From NCBI GenBank assembly GCA_037576195.1, contig CM075103.1, positions 22,010,001 to 22,074,000 of the forward strand: a stretch of DNA of 64,000 nt, written 5' to 3'. Under the pieces are notes generated by a model. The model was not told the DNA's origin, did no database searches, and saw nothing but the letters and a program-made list of their open reading frames with translations. Shown here piece after piece: positions 32,216 through 43,564 of this stretch (the first letter of the stretch is position 1; each line of letters starts with the position of its first letter). This DNA is from Phytoseiulus persimilis (taxonomy: Eukaryota > Arthropoda > Arachnida > Mesostigmata > Phytoseiidae). The translations under genes were made by a program, and so were the position numbers.

Positions 32216-33394
32216 ATGGAATCCAATAAAAAATCGAGGCAGTTCAGCGCTGAACGCGGTATGTACTACCTGGGATTCAAGATTTGTGAGTCATCCGCTC
32301 TGGAAATGATGCGCGTGCTATTCGAGGAAATAAAGAAAGGAGTCTGGTGCAATGAGGAGCAATATCCAGAGGTGCATCGTACAAGATTCAACAGGAGCTT
32401 CAAACACATAAACCTCTGGTCTGCCGAAATCGCACACGATCGGATCAGAGAGCTTTGCGAAGCATTCGTGACCTTCACCAAGCAGCGAGGTGAAAGCTTG
32501 CAGGCTTTGAGGGTGAACTTCACAAGCATGGAATGCAAGCAAGTTGGAGGAAGGATCAACGTGGGACTGAAGCTCCATCTCGAGGACGAGAGAGTTCTCC
32601 GTTTGCTTCAGCATGAAGTTGTCGACCATTTCAGGGAGTTCCGGGATCCTGGTTCGTCCAGGCTGTACAATCTCCACTGTTCTTTACTGTACCTCAGCAC
32701 CCGGTTGCCTCGTGCACACGTCGAAAGGGTCGTTGACGAGTGCTCCTGGCGAGTAAAAAATCTCGAAGCAAAGCTGGAACCTCTTATACTCACTCAAGGA
32801 AGAGAAACTCTCCTCCGGTATCCACAATCGGCTCCAGCGTTCTCCGGAGACGGCGTCCCCGCATGGGTCCCGAAAAGTCTGTGTCTGATGGAGTTCCCGG
32901 ACGACGGCGATCGAAACTCGGTCGAGATCATCCGTTCCGTAGCTCGATTGAGCTCATTCGACTTCGAGGACTACATGATCGAGAAATGCTACTGGGAAAC
33001 CGAAAACTACAATAAAGACAGGATCGTCGCAGTTTTCCGATCAGCTTCACTACGGGATGACTTCTACAGGTACTTCATGCGATATCTAGCCATTTCAGAC
33101 TGGGAGCTCTATGCCGCCGACATCATCGGCGGCTGCCCCAGCAAAGTGAAAGTTGGCATCTACAAAGCCTTGCCAAAAGAGAAAGACACTCTGCATTTCT
33201 ATGCAGAAGGAGCCTGTTACAAAGAGCTGACTAGCTATAGGTCGAGAACAGACTCTGCGACTCTGGAACTCTACCTCCAACAGACTCACGAGCCCTACCA
33301 TCGGCACTACTTCGACACTCGGGGCGATCTCGACAAGCTTATCGACTTATTGAAACGAGGGGAGGGAACCGAATACGTGTCATCGGATTGCTGA
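32216..33394 (+). CDS. intronless 392-residue protein: 2H-phosphoesterase-like N half, ORF1-type RRM/CTD-like C half
   Basis: ATG 32216 sits in a good context (gaaaaATGG), the frame is uninterrupted, and AATAAA begins 3 bases after the stop. Residues about 15-160 follow the order of a 2H (LigT/AKAP7-like) fold: strand YYLGFKI, helix, SFKHINLWSAEI, helix DRIRELCEAFVTFT, strand ALRVNFTSMECKQVGGRINVG, helix, then YNLHCSLLYLS. The two motifs are H64-x-N66 and H154-x-S156, 90 residues apart. The first lacks the usual Thr/Ser, so catalysis is uncertain. Residues about 220-290 (LCLMEFPDDGDRNSVEIIRSVA...RIVAVFRSASLRDDFYRYF) and 305-380 (KVKVGIYKALPKEKDTLHFY...DTRGDLDKLID) fit the RRM and C-terminal domain of L1-like ORF1 proteins. 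I see no coiled coil, signal peptide or membrane segment. Function unknown; RNA binding or RNA-end processing is a guess. The domain calls come from pattern reading only. Confidence 0.8.
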   Translation: MESNKKSRQFSAERGMYYLGFKICESSALEMMRVLFEEIKKGVWCNEEQYPEVHRTRFNRSFKHINLWSAEIAHDRIRELCEAFVTFTKQRGESLQALRVNFTSMECKQVGGRINVGLKLHLEDERVLRLLQHEVVDHFREFRDPGSSRLYNLHCSLLYLSTRLPRAHVERVVDECSWRVKNLEAKLEPLILTQGRETLLRYPQSAPAFSGDGVPAWVPKSLCLMEFPDDGDRNSVEIIRSVARLSSFDFEDYMIEKCYWETENYNKDRIVAVFRSASLRDDFYRYFMRYLAISDWELYAADIIGGCPSKVKVGIYKALPKEKDTLHFYAEGACYKELTSYRSRTDSATLELYLQQTHEPYHRHYFDTRGDLDKLIDLLKRGEGTEYVSSDC

Positions 33395-33396
33395 GC

Positions 33397-33402
33397 AATA
33401 AA
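33397..33402 (+). terminator. polyadenylation signal of the 392-residue gene
   Basis: AATAAA starting 3 bases after the stop codon. Downstream is TACTTGATTCCTTGGGCAGTGTTTAT, with GT/T-rich elements suited to 3' end formation. The 3' UTR would be only about 25-40 bases. Confidence 0.65.
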
Positions 33403-36400
33403 TACTTGATTCCTTGGGCAGTGTTTATACTCTGTTTCGGATGATCCCTCGAAGCCTTCGTGATCCTGGTGATCGTAGATGAGGAGGTGTAGTCGCCCAA
33501 TTCGATCGGTACGGACCGCAGATCTGAGCGCGGAACCCCTGAAGAGCTTCGCTCAACAGTCGCGTCCCAACTCCGCCGATGAAATCCGGGCCGAAGAATT
33601 GAGACTTTTCCACGGTATCTCAAGGATCACGCAGAATCCACCCTGAACTGATCCTGTGGAAGTGAGTCTGAAGAACATTCGGTCGTGCAGCTGAACCACG
33701 TTCCTCGCTCGGGCGGCCTCGGCTTCGGAGCATCTCGGTCCACTCTGTGAGGAACTGGGACCAGGGCTGGCGGGATTCATGCTCCGTGAGATTCCAACTT
33801 CGAGGGACGACGATGCCGTACAACTCCTCCGAGTCTCGAATCAACTTCTGTCTGCCTATTTTCGTCGAGTTGACCAACACGTGATCCCGCCAACCCGCGT
33901 AAATTGGCTTCCTGTGAAAAGTTGAATTCCTTACCTTATCTCGTCGAGATTTGCGATCGGCTTTGTGTAGCTGAGTCTGCGGCCACCCAGCTGGATGGAA
34001 CTGAGTGCGAAAGCCTCGACTGCTCTGGTATTAATTGGTGACGGGCATCGGTGCTGGAGGTGAGGCTACCCTTTTCAGACCAATCACAAGTAAAAATCCT
34101 CTCTCTATGCATCGAGAGACTCTTTCAGATCATGCTGGTCTCAAAGATCATCGGAGAAAACGACGTGATTTCATTCAGGAGTCGTGATTCGGCGAAGGAG
34201 TTTGAGAGCGTGACCCAGACCGAGTGAGACCCATCTCCGGGGACTTCCGGATAGCGTACCTTTCTCTCCCTCGAAAAGCTCAAAACGAGACGCGTCCTTC
34301 ATTCTGCGCAACTAGTACATGTGTATGGAAGCGATATGAAACCGAAGTTTTCGTACCTCTCCGAAAATTCCAACATAGGTCACACGTTTTTTAGGGGGTG
34401 ATTCGTTTATTTTGGCCCCATGGGCTTGATTATCTTCAGTTCGCGTCATGCATGGTGAAATATTGCGCTTTCTATATCACGGATTCACATTGATCTCCCA
34501 TCTTCTCGTCTTTCTTTTCTGAGAATTTTCAGACTAGCATGATGTGGGAGTGCCTTTCAAAAGTGGGTGTTTACGTGTCAGACCGAAAGATCAAGGCATT
34601 CCTTGCCAAACTTCAACTCTATCAATTCGAACGATAATTCTCATCGCTTCGAGCTGCGCATTGTCCCCATCAGTACCAGGGACTCTCGCCGCCCGAATCC
34701 TGGAGTGATTCTCTGAGTCAGGAGTTATAAGTCCCACGTGAATCCCATTGAGCTATCCACGTAGCACTATCGCGAGACTTTTCTACACGCGAATCGGGCT
34801 CAGTCCCAGGAATACCCTCTTGTTTTGGCTCTGCAACTTCCTGATTTTCGAGACACGCGGCGGGAAGGAGAAAATCCATTCCGAACGAAATCGGGAGACG
34901 GTTCGTCTTTGAGTCACAGCAGCGCTTGTCGAATAGTGGTCTCAAACCCGTGATCTCAAACCCGTAATAGTCGCAATCAACCGATGACGCACCAGCCAAT
35001 GGTCTTCGGAGCGGCGGCATCAGACCCTTGAGCAAGCCCGATCCCGCGTTGACTCCAACAGCCACGGGAGAAACTACCGAGGAATGTTGTGGGAACACAG
35101 CTTCGGTCCTATAGATCACGGAAACCTGTTCCACAGTAACTCGTTCTGGCATCAGTTCAAAACCAATGGTGACAAAGAATGCTCAGGTGTGTCGCTTCAG
35201 ACACACTGTAAGATGGAGTTTTGTCAATGGTGTGTCATATTGAGCGCGTGCCGTCGATGCGAGCTAGGGAGTCGCATATTTGGATCTCAATCCTCCCGAG
35301 ATCCGGATCCGGGCCTCCGTGTTTTTCTCCCTCTTCCCTACTCCACTCTCCCATCTGCAGTATTTTGCTCAGCGCAGGAATCAGTGAAGTCTAATATTTT
35401 CCGGGCGGTGGAGGACACCACCAGCAATACGATATTTATCTGAAGTGAGCTGTTCCTTCCTACGATTGTAACACATCGAAGAAGTAATGATTCGATTGTG
35501 TTCCCTCGCTCGCTCAGCCGAGACAGCTTGCCCATGGGGTACCGGTCGCTTTGAGCGGTCCGCGAGCTGCAGGAGCTGTGGGCCCTTCGCCCTGTACCCC
35601 TTCTTCTCGATCAATGATCGGGCGCCCCGAAACATCTCTAAGTTATGGTCAGCAGCTGGTGCCCACGGTGGACGACGCGGCTGTCGTGCAACCAGCCACC
35701 GGACCCGTGGATTCCGCATTACGATGCAGCCAATGCCAACTTGGAATCTTCTCGGCCAAAAGATCCGATGATAGCTTAACGGTACGAGATGTCTTCGGTC
35801 ATCCCCCATGGATGTTCGATTACATTCGGCGAGCCGAACAACTCTCTTTGCATACAAGAACCGAAAGGAATCCTCTCGTTTTCGTTTGGGTTCGATACCG
35901 AGGAAATGTCTCAATCGTTGTTCGGAGAAGGGTTTTCTTCACAGTGGCAATTATCTCTTCTCCCATTGTCCCGACCGCGTAAACAATGGGAAGTTTCCAG
36001 ACTCACTGACGAATGAATGCGAGGAATCGGTGCGGTCGGATGGTTGGTTGGTCGGTCAGAACGGGCGGTGTATGTCGGTGGTAAAAGCAGAGCAATGTTT
36101 CCTAATGAGACGCATTTTGGCATTGTCAAGTCCGACGGGGCGGGGAAGAGGATTACTCAACGGAAAAAGAACCGACAAAAGCTGCTCATTCTGTCTGCTC
36201 GCTCGCCACGGCCGATGGATACTCGGTTTGGTTCAGATGTTTTCGAATGAATTCACAGTCACTGCGACAGTCGCCATCGCCCGACCGTCGTAACTTGATT
36301 CAGCAGACCTGCTATCGCACTCCACGACATGTCGAAGCAATGGCGAATACATTTAAATGTTCCGGTCTCTGTTACCCAGAATGATCAACCCCGCAATGAT

Positions 36401-39010
36401 CCCGAACCGTTGCAGCACGATTGTTTCAATTCAATTCACTCTACGAATCAGAAGCACCATATGAAATTCCTCTCGAAACGAAATATGTCATTTTTTGTCG
36501 CTGTGCGGTAGAGAAACAGGCTGTAAGCGTTTTTGAATCATTGGGGAATTGGAGCGGCCGTCATCACACGGATTTCGAAACGAACGCGAACCGAATTGGA
36601 CGCGAGAGCAGAACTTCTTCTCGAAGAAGGGGAATTTCGTCTCAGCCAGCTCAGCAAATCGAAGATTCTGGCGCAGAAGATCAATTCTGTTGTTTCGCTC
36701 GAACCGAGTACAATGATGTTCCACGCTCTTCAAGGTTACAGGTTTTGCGGAGATTGGCGTTGAGTGCTCCGGAGTGATTGTACAGACGGCGCCGCGCCCG
36801 CCCTTAGAGACAGTCGCCATTTTTCCATATTGCGCGTCAACTTGGGACCATGGAAAACGCCAGCAGCTTAGAGTTCACCGGCAGCAGCTGGTCGCAAAGC
36901 TTGTACGAATATCACGCAGTTTCTCAAGTTTCACGCAGAACTCCCTTGTGAGGCACGAGCGTTACGTTTCTGAGTTCACTACGATTGTTGCAATTGTTGT
37001 GAATATTCTGCGCAGGATGATCTGTCACATATTCTGACGGTGATCGGACTGAATCGTCTGTCTCGCTGTGAATGCTCGGAGCGAGCCGGGAATAATTCAA
37101 CGCACACACGCGGAACATCCACTTGTCGATGGAGCGACAGAGAAGAACCGAGACGTCGATCCAGTCTCGTTATTCCGTTTCCCTCGGCAGTCTGGTTCGA
37201 TTCGTGTTCAAAACTACGCGTATCGAATGGCAGAGAACATGTTCGTTCATAGAGCGGGGAACCTGAGTGAGATATTTCGATATATTCGCCAGATAAGTGA
37301 CGAGAATTCTAGAACTCACGGAGAGACTCCCAACAATCAGCAATGATATCACTCTGGAGAACCTGAAGTGAGAATTTGATCGAAATGTGATGACGCTCTT
37401 GAGCGTGGAATGGGGAGGAGTCAGGGGAGCATTATGAGAATGCGCCTTGGTTCTGAGTCAAACATTCAAATCTTACGGGCCTTTACAATATGTGAATACA
37501 TGGGCTCTGTTCGGGAATTCCTTCGCAGTCGTTCACAGAATATCATTCGTCGCGGAAAGTACTTCCATGCATGACTTTTGATGGATTCAGGGTCTGGCCA
37601 GGAGTGTCATGCCCCGAGTTCCAATGAAACTCCATTAGTGTCCTCTGCATACCGGAATGATGACTCTGCGGAGGTTACAGCAGTGTACGGTCCCCTTTCC
37701 CGTCTCGGAATATGAAGCGTTTTCATGTCGATACCGCCGTATGTTCCTCGACACACGCAAGGTGCTTTCCGTCGGTACCTCACCCCTCCCCAGTACTCAT
37801 GGACCTCTGAGTGCCTAGTAGAGGTGATTCGAACGATTCTGATATCGAGGCTTGGGTACCCCTGGCCACACGGAACATTGTCCTCAAAGGCTATCGTTTG
37901 CCTAACGGGACGTGCTGCCTCGAAACAGACCCTTGCCTCCGTTGACTCGCTTCCTGACGATGCGTTACATTCAATTTGTGATGGCACCTTGAAAAACTGA
38001 GAACTGGTTCATTTTTGAGAAGAATCATGTACTAAACAATATGAATGGGCGATTGGATCCGGATTGAAGCTCGACGTCCTAACGGAAACCTCGGATAGAT
38101 GTGGTTGGGGATGAATCGCACGGGTAGGTGAGGACAATATTGAGCGCACATTTCCTCACTTCGTAGCTCTGGCTCTCTAAAACCGTTCTGGGAATATCAT
38201 TCTTTCGAGTTCCCCGCTCTCCGACCATTGAATCAAGGAGGTCTCCCAGAGTCTGCCTTCGCAGTTTGGAAAGTTCCCGGCCAGACCCTTTGATTGCTAC
38301 CTCCTGAGACTCGGAGCGACTCGCCTGGTCATGTTGGGCGAGGATGACGTTCACTCGGGAGCAAGGCACCGACTTGAAAGCCGCCGCCAAGAAAAACTTG
38401 ACGTTTCTTGAGCGAGTCCTTGCCAGGACGTGGAAACGGCTGTTCAGAAAATAAATAATCCATTCGCAGACATTGACATTCTCTTGTCGGACACTTGATT
38501 TCTTCGACTCCTTGCTGGGAATTCATATGGAATAAACAGCGTGTTTAATTCAGTACAATATTGTTTTCTGAAAATCTTTCTTCTCACGGATCCGCCTGGT
38601 TCATCGTCGGACAAATTTTGGAGCTATGACAGCTCAAGGCTCTTGGACACAGCGGTGTTACGCAAAAAACAAAGCGGAGTTTTCCAACTGATGGGTGAGG
38701 TCGAATCCGGCAAACCGTTTAGGACACAAATTGAACTCTCGAAACGCTGCAGTTTTCGGTCATTCGTTCGCATTTCTGTACCGTGCGTGTACCGTCCCGA
38801 AACAAGTGGGCGAGTTCTAATTGTTCGATGGCCTGCCGACACTACTGTTGACTCTAAGCTCGCTCATAATTTTTCCTTCGTTCGATTCTTCCAAGCTGCG
38901 CAGAAAAACCAAAGGACCTTGGAATGATCTATCATCCGGATCCATAGGATGCGACTTTTTTGATGGATATTGTTTTCGTTATTCGTTCAATCAATCTCTG
39001 CTCATTCCAG
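33403..39010. other. no recognisable gene; some protein-like open frames
   Basis: The most protein-like frames are a 144-codon ATG frame at 34718-35152 (-), with a balanced composition but no known domain; a 76-codon frame at 36533-36763 (+) with a Glu-rich helical stretch (RTELDARAELLLEEGEFRLS); and a 92-codon frame at 37068-37346 (+). ATGs in good context face away from each other at 36820 (-) and 36850 (+). None can be confirmed. A CGGT/TGGT simple run lies at 36031-36059. Confidence 0.35.
34718..35152 (-). CDS. unknown 144-codon open frame
   Basis: It starts at ATG 35152 and reads as a plausible globular protein (MPERVTVEQVSVIYRTEAVF...PISFGMDFLLPAACLENQEV), without repeats or membrane segments. 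No family is recognised, no polyadenylation signal lies close by, and no splice signals mark its ends. A frame of this length is expected several times by chance in a window this size. Confidence 0.2.
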   Translation of the reverse strand: MPERVTVEQVSVIYRTEAVFPQHSSVVSPVAVGVNAGSGLLKGLMPPLRRPLAGASSVDCDYYGFEITGLRPLFDKRCCDSKTNRLPISFGMDFLLPAACLENQEVAEPKQEGIPGTEPDSRVEKSRDSATWIAQWDSRGTYNS

Positions 39011-39186
39011 ATAACCTCGCGGAAGCTGTTCCATTGTACGAGGGTAGAATCGCCTCCGGAAACGGTTTCGTTCAACAACGAGTGCACATTTCCATGCTCG
39101 ATATCATTCTGAGAAACGGCGCACGCTCTGTGGTCATTTCTTCTCCCATACCGAGTTTTCTACTTCTGATCGTCAGCTTCCAATGA
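39011..39186 (+). CDS. possible terminal exon, unknown protein
   Basis: A pyrimidine-containing acceptor (tctgctcattccag) precedes a 58-codon open stretch ending at TGA 39184-39186. The encoded segment (NLAEAVPLYEGRIASGNGFV, then VHISMLDIILRNGARSVVI) has the alternating pattern of a folded domain and ends hydrophobic (FLLLIVSF). The frame is also open upstream to 38821. Ten bases beyond the stop is TATAAAAA (39197), which could instead be a TATA box of another gene. Family unknown. Confidence 0.2.
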
Positions 39187-40841
39187 GTTGCGTATCTGTA
39201 TAAAAAGACTGAGCAGTAGACGATGCGTGCTCTCCGGAATTCCGCATCCCAGCTAACAAGCATCGGTTCTTTGTGCAGACCGTCGGAACTGGAGAAGAGC
39301 GAAGAATACCACAAAGTTCCTCTGTCTTAGAACTAAATGAACACGGGTCAGGTTTCAATGCGAAAAGGTCATCTCCGAGCTCTTATTATGATCTGCTTGT
39401 CTTGTGTAGAGAATCAACCGGGCCCGAAATTCCCCACCTCGGTGCCGCGGGTCCGAACGTTAGCGGATCGTCAGATCTACAGCCTCGGCAATCTTACCTC
39501 GGGAAAGATTCCCGTGTCGCGTTCAGAGCTATATAATGATCATACCAGCGCTGAAACACTCGGGAAGAGAGTCAGAGTCACGTCGGATGATACAATTTGA
39601 GATTTCCCAGTTCCACAACTCTCGTGTCCAGAACGGCACCGGAAAGCGACCGAGTGAAGCCGTTTAAGATCTTGTCCCTCTCTGGAGCGCCAAATGAGCT
39701 CATTACGACGCATCCCATGATCGGCGCCGTTGTTCCTCGCGTGAGACGGAATCTGTTTCCCTGAACATTCCACCTTGACCATTTCCTTACTTTCGTTCCC
39801 CCGGGATCACCTGACCCTTCGATAAGTGAGTGTGATATCTTCTGGAGCTGAATGGTCTTCACCACTGAGACATCTAACTCAAAACATGTTCCGTATCGAG
39901 AAGGACGGAGTGGACCAAAGACCGAATCTACCTTGAGCCTGCTCCCATTTGATGTTCGAGTATGTGGTTTCGGCGAAGGGAATTCCGTCCGGTTCCGTCG
40001 AGGAGCGAGGATCCATGGTGGGAATTGCCAGAGGCGATAGGTCGTCTCCAGACCCTGTACTTGGGAAACTTCGATCTCCTAATCTTGTCGTGTTCTTATC
40101 CCGACTGTGAGCATCCTCAGAGGGATCCAATCGGATGCCACTCATGAAATCTGATGAGATGGTTTCCTCTGGTCGGGTCTTCGTGAAGGTTCCCTCTGTC
40201 TGGTTCCGGACCAAGGTCAGAAATCTCCACTTCCCCAGAGCGTATGTGAGACCAAACTGGCCCACCGACCGCCGTATTTTTTACTCGCTCCGCTCCCCGC
40301 TAAAAAACTAAACGCGACGGCTCTCGACGCACACGGCGTCGGATTTCACACTTCATGGGACGTCTGTAGTTTTTTTCGGTGTACGAGAAATTCACGACGC
40401 TTACCGCGTTGCTGCCGTGGACACAGAAGCGTTTTCTGTCGAATGATTTTTCCGTAAGACTCCGGCGGAGTTTTTGCGTCCGGTCCCGGCGATTGGCTGA
40501 GCATACGCGTTGAACGCTCCCGGGGGCCACACCGAAACCTGCGCAATATCCTGCCACGCGGGCGACTTGCAGCCCGGACTGAGCTCAGCCAAACTTTGTG
40601 GTGGAAGTGGCTACTGCTGCGAGGCGAGCGACTATTGCACAAAATGCACACGTTGACCCCGTTCAACCTATGACACACAAAGAGACTTGACGACGTCAGA
40701 TCGCCAGCGGCCGAATCCTCATGGTAACCGTCCTACACCAGAAACGGTAGCTTCATAGTCGGTCGTCGTCGTTGGACTTTCGGTCTGCTGACTCGCGGTC
40801 TGTTAGCGTAAGGGTCGCTCCCGCACCGGATGAGCATTGTG

Positions 40842-41024
40842 TCAGAGATAAAGCTTTTTTGATACTTTCCGACAACGCCGACAGCACCGCAGGCCTTCCT
40901 GACCGCGACAACCCATGGCTGTGGTCACAGTCGGAACTCCTATGAACAGTAGGATTGCGGTCCAAGTTGGAGGAAACGAACTGATTCGCCGCGATTCGAA
41001 AACAAACGTTCGTTGAGCCGCCAT
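40842..41024 (-). CDS. possible small secreted or membrane-anchored protein
   Basis: ATG 41024 lies in a CCAAGATGGCGG context, both an excellent start context and a match to the YY1-type motif often found at animal transcription starts. The 60 residues show a charged N-terminus and a hydrophobic core (WTAILLFIGVPTVTTA), then a Cys/Arg-rich tail (GLRCCRRCRK). This is consistent with a signal peptide or anchor plus a short peptide, or with a first exon. No family is recognised. Confidence 0.22.
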   Translation of the reverse strand: MAAQRTFVFESRRISSFPPTWTAILLFIGVPTVTTAMGCRGQEGLRCCRRCRKVSKKLYL

Positions 41025-43519
41025 CTTGGAAAGCGACACTCGGTTGCGCGAACAGATAGCAAGGGCCTTCCGAGGATAACTTGAAGAACGGAAGTCGGAG
41101 GCTCCTCGGGCACGATTCATGCAAATGTTCTGTACAACAACTCACTCGCGAGATCCGATGTTTCGTTTTCATCAATTCTCCAATAATGTCGATGGCACAT
41201 TCTTGTTAGACGATGACGTGCGTTGAGAGGGCCGTTCCCTTCGGAATATTGGAGTCGCGCCATCCTGTAATGGAGTGTTCATTCGATCGCTTCTGAGGTC
41301 CGATCGCCTTGGAAACTTCTTGCGATAACTCCGTCTCAAGGACGAGTCCCAAGAGGTCCGAGAGCGTTCTCTACGGATATTGCTGACTGATTTGATTCAG
41401 AGGTGCGCGACCTTGAAGTGGCATCAGATTCTGTCCCAAACAGGATTGGTCGAACCGTTCGCGGCTCAGGATGTTTCGTTGATAAAATCCTCCGAAAATC
41501 GGATGGGATGCGAGAGCGCGACTACAGTTTAACAGTTGAAAACTTGTTTCTCTCTACCCAAACAAGGACGGAAAGAGCCCAAACCCAGCGCCAAACTGGA
41601 ACCCGAACGGAGGACGCCAGAAAGTTCAGTCACTACCGAATGTTTACATTGTTTTCCCCGCCTCGGCGAGATTCTCAAGAGAGACGTGATCTCATCTGAA
41701 ACGTTTTATGGAGTGTTGACCGATGTTCCACTAATGTATTCGGTCTGTTTGTCCGTTGCTCGATTGTACGAACTTTCTTGGATTCGACCGGCTGCTCCGC
41801 CGGCCGAAGCAGTTCACGGGAGGCAATCTTACGCATTAATTTCTGCGTAGGCCACGGGAGACACCAAATTCGGAACTCCCGCTTGAGGTCCTCGAACCGA
41901 GCGATGCTTCATCCACTCGAAAACACTTGTTCGCCGTGCACCGGTAATTCGACCACGACAATTAGAGCAACCGCAATGCTGTTCAAACGCTGCACCATTA
42001 CAATTTGTATCATTGCTTCGGAGCTTCGTTTATTGGCCGGGTTTTATAGATTCAAACGTGAGAGCTAACGGTAAGGGAGTGAGCTCTCAGCTATTAGGAG
42101 TATCTCATTCAACAGCTTCGTCGGAAAATTACGAGCGACATCGGCATCACAACCGTCAGCCAGCCGCCAGTCGAAAACGGATCGCTCTGTGTGTCCTCCG
42201 TCGCCTCGAGAACCACCCTTTCTTCCGCTCCTGCCGAATGCGTTGCTTCCATCGCGGCTTTCATGTCACTCGGCGTTTTTCCTCCCTCCTCACCCTGACT
42301 CTCTCTGGGATCACGCTGCGTCGGGATGACAGGAACGGCGGCAGGACCAGGCGATGAAGGACGACATCAAGGGATACTGAACGCTCCTCCCTGCCTCCCT
42401 TCCAGAATTTTTCCCAATGTTAGATCCCGGTTCAGGAGGGAAGAATATGGATTATGGATTCCAATGGATTGGATACACTGATGGGATCCGAAAACGGTTC
42501 ATTCAAGCGGGATTGTTTGAGGAAACTCGAGTATCCGCTCCGCCTATCAATGACGGTTGATGTGATCATAATTATAAATTGACATGAATATCACTCACAG
42601 CACTCAAAGCCATCACCAACACTAAGTGACGGCAGCTCGAGCTCGAAAATCGAGCGAACGTCCATCCGAAACTCTGCTGTGGAACGCGGTCCCAGAACCG
42701 ATGCTCGATGCTGCACCCTCAACGGAGGGCAACACTGAGATTTGCTTTCAAGTAGCTATTTTTACAGACTTTCCCTCGGGGGAGATACGGCAAGTTGAAG
42801 ATCGTCCCAGGAAATTCTCGATCAGCGATTGCCGAGGTAAGCAAGCGGTTCGCGGGTGATTCCCACGCGGAGTCACTTTTGCTTTGGTGACTCACTTATA
42901 TCCAGGATGGATGGTCAACATTCCACTGATGAGGTGAACGGAGACTAGATACATCATCGATCAATGAATGATCCACGAAGTGTATCCGAGAACAATGAAC
43001 AATAGAATCGAGCTGTCAGCACAGGAGTTCGTTTAGTACTCTGTTGTGTTCATCACCTCGTTGAACGGTGTCAGATGATTCCATTGTCGATGGGATTGAA
43101 CATTCGCGGCAAGCTCAACTTCCAAATTCATTATTCGTCATAATCAACCTTGGACATGCGCCTTGATACGGACAGCGGTCGATGCGCACGCGCGCGCTCA
43201 TGGCCTCCGCAATCAGAACGATCATCAGTGAACGCGCGTGTTTGGAAGAACTCCTTGTTCGGCATCTTCCCTGGAAACCGAATCACGTCAGGCAACGGCG
43301 CGACATGATTCCGAACCAAACTTCAGAATCGAGTTGATTTCAGGCTTGGAACGGAGAGAGCGCTGGAGCCTAGTCCTCGTTCATGCTGTAGCCTTGGAAG
43401 CGGACTAGGCCCCGTTGGCGGTCTCTCCATTCGCGCTGACGACGAGGAGTCCATTAAGGCAACAGCTCCTCTGTTTGAAATCTATTAGGGTTTGTTTCTG
43501 TCGTTCAGACGGCCGACGA

Positions 43520-43564
43520 GTCAGTCAGTCGGTCGGTCGGCCGGCCGAGCAGCCAGTCAGTCAG
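43520..43564. repeat. GTCA/GTCG simple repeat
   Basis: A run of four-base units (TCAG, then TCGG, then CCGG, then back to CAGT) forms a near-palindromic low-complexity stretch. Confidence 0.7.

Noticed and set aside
39385..39430. Peptide LSCVENQPGPKF resembling a 2A-like skipping motif seen at the start of some LINE ORFs
   Set aside because: Both the Asp and the key Asn of the D-x-E-x-N-P-G-P consensus are replaced, and no LINE coding sequence follows. Chance is likely.
13385..39470. Shared 16-mer CGGGTCCGAACGTTAG at about 13389 and 39448
   Set aside because: One 16-base match is expected about once by chance in a window of this size, and the flanks differ.
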